Shown: one piece after another, positions 59,780 through 64,000 of the stretch
How positions within the stretch are numbered: position 1 is the stretch's first letter
Layout: each line of letters opens with the position of its first letter
Assembly: GCA_013360215.1 (NCBI GenBank)
Contig: JABWCP010000003.1
Span: 62,001-126,000 of the forward strand
Source of the DNA: a bacterium
Lineage (GTDB): Bacteria; CLD3; SB21
Direction of reading: 5' to 3'
DNA: 64,000 nucleotides
Translations under genes and position numbers: made by a program
The notes under the pieces: generated by a model
Databases searched by the model: none
The model's input: only the letters and a program-made list of their open reading frames with translations
What the model was told of the DNA's origin: nothing

Positions 59780-60100
59780 TTAAGCTAAAGTATCTTCGAG
59801 TTCTTCTTTGGCCGCATACAATTCCGACACGGCATGCATATTATTGGCTTGTCGCGCAACGCGGATGCCCTCCGTATATGCGGCTATGGCATCCTGCGGC
59901 TGATTATTTTGTTCGTAACATTTGCCGAGTTGATAATACAGCGCGACGTAGGACGGATCACGCCGTTGTAAATCCGTAAACTCAGCGATCGCTTCGGCCC
60001 ATCGCTGTGCGCCGACTAACTCCATCGCCAGCGCGTAACGCGAAAACGAATCACCGGGATCTTTTTCCAGAATAGCGCGTAAGGCTTCCGATCGTGTCAT
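59780..60100 (-). CDS. Small TPR protein
   Basis: 106 residues, about two to three TPR units (RYALAMELVGAQRWAEAIAEF, VALYYQLGKCYEQNNQPQDA, YTEGIRVAR; each about 34 residues). Such proteins bind partners by a helical groove. No signal peptide. Two adjacent ATGs are possible; the downstream one at 60100 is used, which makes no difference to the fold. It lies 8 nt after pgi and 7 nt before rsmB. Confidence 0.85.
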   Translation of the reverse strand: MTRSEALRAILEKDPGDSFSRYALAMELVGAQRWAEAIAEFTDLQRRDPSYVALYYQLGKCYEQNNQPQDAIAAYTEGIRVARQANNMHAVSELYAAKEELEDTLA

Positions 60101-60108
60101 CATCGTAC

Positions 60109-61470
60109 TCAGATTTTTTTACGCTGCATTTGGCCTAAGACGGCATTGAGTTCTTTTGATTTTTCCTCATACCCTTTTTTGCCGAGCAATGCAAACATAT
60201 TGGTTTTATACGCTTCGACGCCCGGTTGATCAAAAGGATTGACGCCCAGCAGATAACCGCTCATCGCGCAGGCTTTTTCGAAAAAGAAAATCATCTGGCC
60301 GAGATAATACGCGTTGAGTTCCGGCAAGTGCACGGTCATATTCGGCACTTCGCCGTCGCGATGCGCCAGGGTCACGCCTTCGTAGGCTTTTTTATTCACG
60401 TATTCAAACGTCTGACCGGTGAGGAAGTTAAATCCGTCCACATCGCCTTCCAAGTCGGGCACCGAGGTATCGGATTGCGCTTTGTCAACCCACAAAAACG
60501 TTTCGTAGATATTACGCGTGCCTTGCTGCACCCATTGGCCCATCGAATGCAGATCCGTCGAAAAATCAACCGAGGCCGGGTAAATACTTTTGTGATCTTT
60601 ACCTTCGCTCTCTCCGTAAAGCTGCTTCCACCACTCGCTCACATAGTGCAGCGACGGTTCGAAATTGGCCAGTATTTCGATGGCTTTTCCTTTACTGTAC
60701 ATCAGATTGCGGATCACGGCATACACATACGCCGGATTGGATTTTAAATCCGGATTGCTCAGTATTTTTTCCATGTCGGCCGCCCCTTGCAAAAGCGCAC
60801 GGATATCCACGCCGGCGACAGCGATCGGCAAAAGCCCGACCGGCGTCAATACCGAATACCGTCCGCCGACGTCATCGGGAATGACATAACATTTGTAACC
60901 TTCTTTTTCGGCCAATTTTTTGAGTGACCCGCGGGCTGCATCGGTCGTTGCAAAAATTCGCTGCGATACCTGCATTTTGGACATGGCATCGCTCATGATT
61001 TTACGAAAATACCGTAGCGCAAGAGCCGGTTCGGTCGTCGTACCGGATTTAGAAATCACGTTGACCGCAACGCGTTTGTTTTGGATCACTTCGGTAAGGT
61101 CGCGCAGATAACGTCCGCTCATATTTTGGCCGGCAAAATAAACCTGCGGCGTTTTGTAAGGGATGTTGTTATTAAAACTATGCGTCAGCGCATCAATAAC
61201 GGCCTTCGCGCCGAGGTATGAACCGCCAATGCCGATAGTGATAAGTATATCTGAAGTTTTACGAATATCTTCGGCCGTTTTAGCGATGTCCTCTACAAGC
61301 GCGGAGGGAAACTTGGATGCCAGATCCAGCCAACCTAAGAAGTCATTACCCGCTCCGGTGCGTTGCTCGATCATTTTATGTACGTCGTTGACTTTGGCCT
61401 GCATCCCGAAAATCTCTTCTTCCTTCAGGAACGGCATCACATACGTGTAATCAAGCTGGATACGGTTCAT
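60109..61470 (-). CDS. pgi: Glucose-6-phosphate isomerase
   Basis: 453 residues, the shorter bacterial/Bacillus-type PGI. ITIGIGGSYLGAKAVID, VISKSGTTTEPALALR (phosphate-binding SIS motif), and GGRYSVLTPVGLLPIAV are diagnostic, with catalytic Glu in GEVPNMTVHL-type context later. It interconverts glucose-6-phosphate and fructose-6-phosphate, in glycolysis and in supply for glucan synthesis. First gene of a likely operon with TPR, rsmB and the dehydrogenase. No promoter in the 276-bp gap was clear on this strand. Confidence 0.96.
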   Translation of the reverse strand: MNRIQLDYTYVMPFLKEEEIFGMQAKVNDVHKMIEQRTGAGNDFLGWLDLASKFPSALVEDIAKTAEDIRKTSDILITIGIGGSYLGAKAVIDALTHSFNNNIPYKTPQVYFAGQNMSGRYLRDLTEVIQNKRVAVNVISKSGTTTEPALALRYFRKIMSDAMSKMQVSQRIFATTDAARGSLKKLAEKEGYKCYVIPDDVGGRYSVLTPVGLLPIAVAGVDIRALLQGAADMEKILSNPDLKSNPAYVYAVIRNLMYSKGKAIEILANFEPSLHYVSEWWKQLYGESEGKDHKSIYPASVDFSTDLHSMGQWVQQGTRNIYETFLWVDKAQSDTSVPDLEGDVDGFNFLTGQTFEYVNKKAYEGVTLAHRDGEVPNMTVHLPELNAYYLGQMIFFFEKACAMSGYLLGVNPFDQPGVEAYKTNMFALLGKKGYEEKSKELNAVLGQMQRKKI

Positions 61471-61677
61471 AAGACATGCTCCGGTTTGTGGTGTTTTTTG
61501 AGGACTGGGGGTAATATACGCTCTGAATCGGAGAAATCAAATGGAGACCCTATATCACTGATAAATGGCAAACCAAGGGATTATGCTAATCGGTAATCAA
61601 ACTGAATGATAAGAGTTAGCATAAATGCGAAAATAACTGATTTGATTCATAACTAATTTTTTAAACAAACATTGCAT

Positions 61678-61705
61678 ATTGATTTTCGCCAACTTGTAAT
61701 ATAAT
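61678..61705 (+). promoter_or_regulatory. Possible promoter of the DinB-like gene
   Basis: ATTGAT (-35-like), 16-bp spacer and an exact TATAAT at 61700-61705, 41 bp before the DinB-like start. Confidence 0.4.
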
Positions 61706-61746
61706 TTCGCGCCGATCAACCGTGAATACGAAATAATTAATCTTTT

Positions 61747-62298
61747 ATGAACGATTTTTTTGAACAAACGCAGGCCCGCTACACGGCGATATTAGAACGA
61801 CTCGACCGCGACATCCGGCCTTTTTCGGATGCGCAGATCCATTGGAAAGCGGATGCGAATACATGGTCTATCGCAGAGGTGCTGCTGCATATTATCACCG
61901 CGGACACCACCTACCTTGAGCCTATGCGCCGCGCTTTGCAAGGCGCCGAACGTACGGCTTCACCGGTCGCCTACCGTCCGAGTTTTTTTGCACGTTTATT
62001 TATCTATTCCCTAAGGCCGGGCCGTTTCCGATACAAAGCCCCCGCGATCTTCAAGCCGGAGTCAAGCCGCATCAGTCATACCATTCGTCAAAATTTCGCC
62101 GATCACATTCGCGCACAGATGCAGTCGTTACAGGCATGGCGTTCGTACGACATCAATCGCCTCAAAATGACGTCACCCGCCAATGCGATGGTGCGTATCA
62201 GTCTCGGTGAAGCGCTGGATGTGATGATCACCCATACCGAACGCCACATGGCGCAGGTGGATCGCATCCTGCAGCATCCCCAGTTTCCGACATCATGA
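61747..62298 (+). CDS. DinB/YfiT-like putative metalloenzyme
   Basis: 183 residues, four-helix DinB_2 bundle. Metal-ligand His positions are visible: WSIAEVLLHIITADT (His about 49) and the HTERHMAQVDRIL pair near 163-167, a three-His pattern used for Zn or Ni in the family. Relatives include thiol S-transferases (bacillithiol or mycothiol). A bacilliredoxin also occurs in this window, so a thiol-transferase role is worth noting but is inference. It converges with hsdM. Confidence 0.84.
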   Translation: MNDFFEQTQARYTAILERLDRDIRPFSDAQIHWKADANTWSIAEVLLHIITADTTYLEPMRRALQGAERTASPVAYRPSFFARLFIYSLRPGRFRYKAPAIFKPESSRISHTIRQNFADHIRAQMQSLQAWRSYDINRLKMTSPANAMVRISLGEALDVMITHTERHMAQVDRILQHPQFPTS

Positions 62299-62368
62299 AA
62301 TTTGGATTTACGTGCGGCTGCGCGATAGCGGGATTGATTGAGTGGGAGTGTGCGATTTGGATTTTTGT

Positions 62369-63835
62369 CTATGCTTTGGTGCTTTTCCCGTTTAGCCCAT
62401 CCACAACTTCTTTGAAACTCTCCAGCGCGGCTTCGACGTTCTCCACTATTTCCATCGCGAGAATATCCGGGTCGGGAAGATTTTCCAGGTCGCCGAGGTT
62501 GTCGTCCTTGAGCCAGAATATGTCGAGGCTGGTCTTGTCACGCGCAATGATCTCGTCGTAGGTAAATTTCTTGAAGCGTTCCGTCTCTTTACGTTTCTGG
62601 CGATTGGGCGGATTATAACATTTGATGAAGTCCTGCAAGTGCTCGTACTTCATCGGATCGGTCTTGAGCGTGAAATGCTGATTCGTCCGCAGATCGTATA
62701 TCCAGACTTCCTTCGTCCATGGCGTTTTCGAGGCCTGGCGATTATCAAAGAATATCACATTGGCCTTAACGCCTTGCGCGTAGAAAAGGCCCGTGGGCAG
62801 TCTCAGGATCGTATGCAGATCGGTCATGTCCAAGAGGCGCTTGCGAACGGTCTCTCCCGCGCCGCCTTCAAAGAGAACATTATCCGGCACGACCACCGCC
62901 GCTTCGCCGTCGATCTTGAGCATGGCGCGGATATGCTGAACGAAGTTCAGTTGTTTATTGCTCGTCGTGGCCCAGAAATCCTGGCGATTGTACGTCAGCA
63001 TTTCTTTTTCCTGCTCGCCTTCTTCGTTCGTGATCGTGATACTGCTTTTCTTGCCGAAGGGCGGATTGGCAAAGACATAGTGGTACGTATCCTTCGGCGG
63101 AGAGATCAGAGAATCATTCCTATCAATGGGCGGCTCGCTATTCAGGTCGCCGATATTGTGCAGAAACAAATTCATCAGGCACAGCCGCGCCGCATTCGGC
63201 ACGATCTCCCAGCCGCGAAACGCTTTGTATTTCAGGAACTCGCGCTGGCCTTTATTCAGATCCTGCTTGGTGAGATAGTCATAACAGGCGAGAAAAAATC
63301 CGCCGGTGCCGCAGGCGGGATCGGCAATGGTCTTATTCGGTTCGGGCTGAACGCATTCCACCATCGCGCGGATCAGCGCGCGCGGGGTAAAATACTGCCC
63401 CGCCCCGCTTTTCGTGTCTTCGGCGTTCTTCTCCAGCAGGCCTTCGTAAATGTCACCTTTCACATCCGCGCCGAGAATGACCCAATTCTCTTCGTCGATC
63501 ATCCTGATCAACTTGAAAAGCTTCGCCGGGTCCTGGATCTTATTCTGCGACTTAAAGAATATCTGCCCGATCATGCCTTTTTCTTTCGACAATTCGCGAA
63601 GCATCTTCACGTAGTGTTTTTCCAGCGCATCGCCGGACTTATCTCGCAGGGTCGGCCACGCAAAGTCTTTCGGAATGTCCGTTTTCCGGCTGTACGGCGG
63701 CTTGGAGTATTCGTCCGCCATTTTCAGGAATAGCAGATAGGTCAACTGCTCCAGATAGTCTCCGTAACCCACGCCGTCATCGCGGAGCGTATTACAGAAA
63801 GACCAGATTTTTGAAACGAGTGCGTTGGTGGTCAT
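62369..63835 (-). CDS. hsdM: Type I restriction-modification methylase HsdM
   Basis: 488 residues. N-terminal HsdM helical domain (KIWSFCNTLRDDGVGYGDYL, LTYLLFLKMADE) and N6-adenine methylase domain with DPACGTGGFFLA and NPPFGKK, the adenine-specific NPPF catalytic motif. GAGQYFTPRALIRAMV is typical. GGAG 5 nt before the ATG. The gene downstream (DinB-like) is on the other strand, so hsdM is last in its unit; hsdS and hsdR, if present, must lie to the right beyond the window edge. Confidence 0.94.
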   Translation of the reverse strand: MTTNALVSKIWSFCNTLRDDGVGYGDYLEQLTYLLFLKMADEYSKPPYSRKTDIPKDFAWPTLRDKSGDALEKHYVKMLRELSKEKGMIGQIFFKSQNKIQDPAKLFKLIRMIDEENWVILGADVKGDIYEGLLEKNAEDTKSGAGQYFTPRALIRAMVECVQPEPNKTIADPACGTGGFFLACYDYLTKQDLNKGQREFLKYKAFRGWEIVPNAARLCLMNLFLHNIGDLNSEPPIDRNDSLISPPKDTYHYVFANPPFGKKSSITITNEEGEQEKEMLTYNRQDFWATTSNKQLNFVQHIRAMLKIDGEAAVVVPDNVLFEGGAGETVRKRLLDMTDLHTILRLPTGLFYAQGVKANVIFFDNRQASKTPWTKEVWIYDLRTNQHFTLKTDPMKYEHLQDFIKCYNPPNRQKRKETERFKKFTYDEIIARDKTSLDIFWLKDDNLGDLENLPDPDILAMEIVENVEAALESFKEVVDGLNGKSTKA

Positions 63836-63872
63836 TCAGCTCCAATCAATACGTTTTGTTTTTGAATTGCAG

Positions 63873-64000
63873 TCATCTCCATCGCCATTCCTGCGGAATC
63901 CATTCTGTGACAGTGTTCGCTATCAGTGCCGGCTCAATAAAAGCTTGAATGGATTTTACGACCTGTGAAAAATCGGCGGTTTCCTTAAGATGATTTGAAT
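63873..64000 (-). CDS. C-terminus of an incoming gene, cut by the window edge
   Basis: The frame stays open from the right edge to a stop at 63873-63875, coding about 42 residues ending EWIPQEWRWR. The pattern F-x3-V-x6-F-I-x-P with W-x-P and closing W resembles the C-terminal tail of AbiEii/AbiGii-type nucleotidyltransferases, but this is a short match and uncertain. It lies 37 nt before hsdM on the same strand, probably the same operon. Confidence 0.45.
   Translation of the reverse strand, partial: SNHLKETADFSQVVKSIQAFIEPALIANTVTEWIPQEWRWR

Noticed and set aside
62639-63733. 364-codon plus-strand frame
   Set aside because: Long only because it is antisense to the GC-richer hsdM; no recognisable protein motif.

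Overview
The window looks like a chromosomal piece of a Gram-negative bacterium of the FCB (Fibrobacterota-Chlorobiota-Bacteroidota) superphylum, most like the Ignavibacteria/Calditrichota/KSB1 side rather than Bacteroidia proper. Evidence: three secreted proteins end in a type IX secretion (T9SS, por) sorting domain with the YPNPFN-type signature; an Omp85/BamA-family protein and other predicted outer membrane proteins are present; many starts carry Shine-Dalgarno sequences (AAGG, GAGG, AGGTG), which are scarce in Bacteroidia. Species identity cannot be fixed from the sequence alone. No rRNA operon, insertion sequence or prophage was seen.

Layout. 1-316: the end of a CRISPR array (36-nt repeats, 29-30-nt spacers, type II-C-like) with a decayed last repeat in register, then a bidirectional terminator. 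339-2253: a BoxB/PaaA-type di-iron oxygenase and a TetR regulator with a palindromic operator. 2407-4561: rsmA and mgtE, overlapping. 4575-9722 (minus): acpS with a CMD-family protein, then hsp20-lon-REC/histidine kinase, which couples protein quality control to a soluble signalling protein. 9907-15373: a LamG secreted protein on the plus strand and, facing it, a three-gene set of a membrane-anchored beta-helix/J-domain protein, a histidine kinase and an OmpR-type regulator. This is the most unusual system in the window. 15480-18340: rpsU, a NirB-like flavoprotein and a NosR/NapH-like polyferredoxin. 18447-22778: an FG-GAP secreted protein, a SO_0444-type metal permease, tRNA-Arg(ACG) and a family 2 glycosyltransferase.

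22849-34176 is one gene for a roughly 3775-residue T9SS cargo protein made of four related beta-helical modules. 34524-37685 is an iron uptake operon, dtxR-feoA-feoB, with a perfect sigma70 promoter overlapped by a DtxR-type iron box. 37829-39352 holds a thiol/redox-flavoured group: bacilliredoxin, a Crp/Fnr regulator and a DUF2892 membrane protein. 39923-50917 is an 11-kb run of eight closely spaced minus-strand genes for envelope and housekeeping work: a fused phytol kinase/phytyl-phosphate kinase-like protein, a lone EutN/CcmL microcompartment vertex protein, a BamA-family protein, a VanZ-like protein, FtsY, a GH57 glucanotransferase and two tandem CtpA-type proteases.

51083-61470 is a second minus-strand run: an outer membrane beta-barrel; two Roadblock/LC7 proteins joined to cystathionine beta-synthase and a cystathionine gamma-synthase/lyase (reverse transsulfuration); an unaccompanied OppF-type ATPase; a small hypothetical protein below a perfect CRP-type site; and pgi-TPR-rsmB-saccharopine dehydrogenase. 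The right edge (61747-64000) has a DinB-like protein, a type I restriction-modification methylase (hsdM) without an adjacent hsdS on its downstream side, and the C-terminus of another gene, which together hint at the edge of a defence island.
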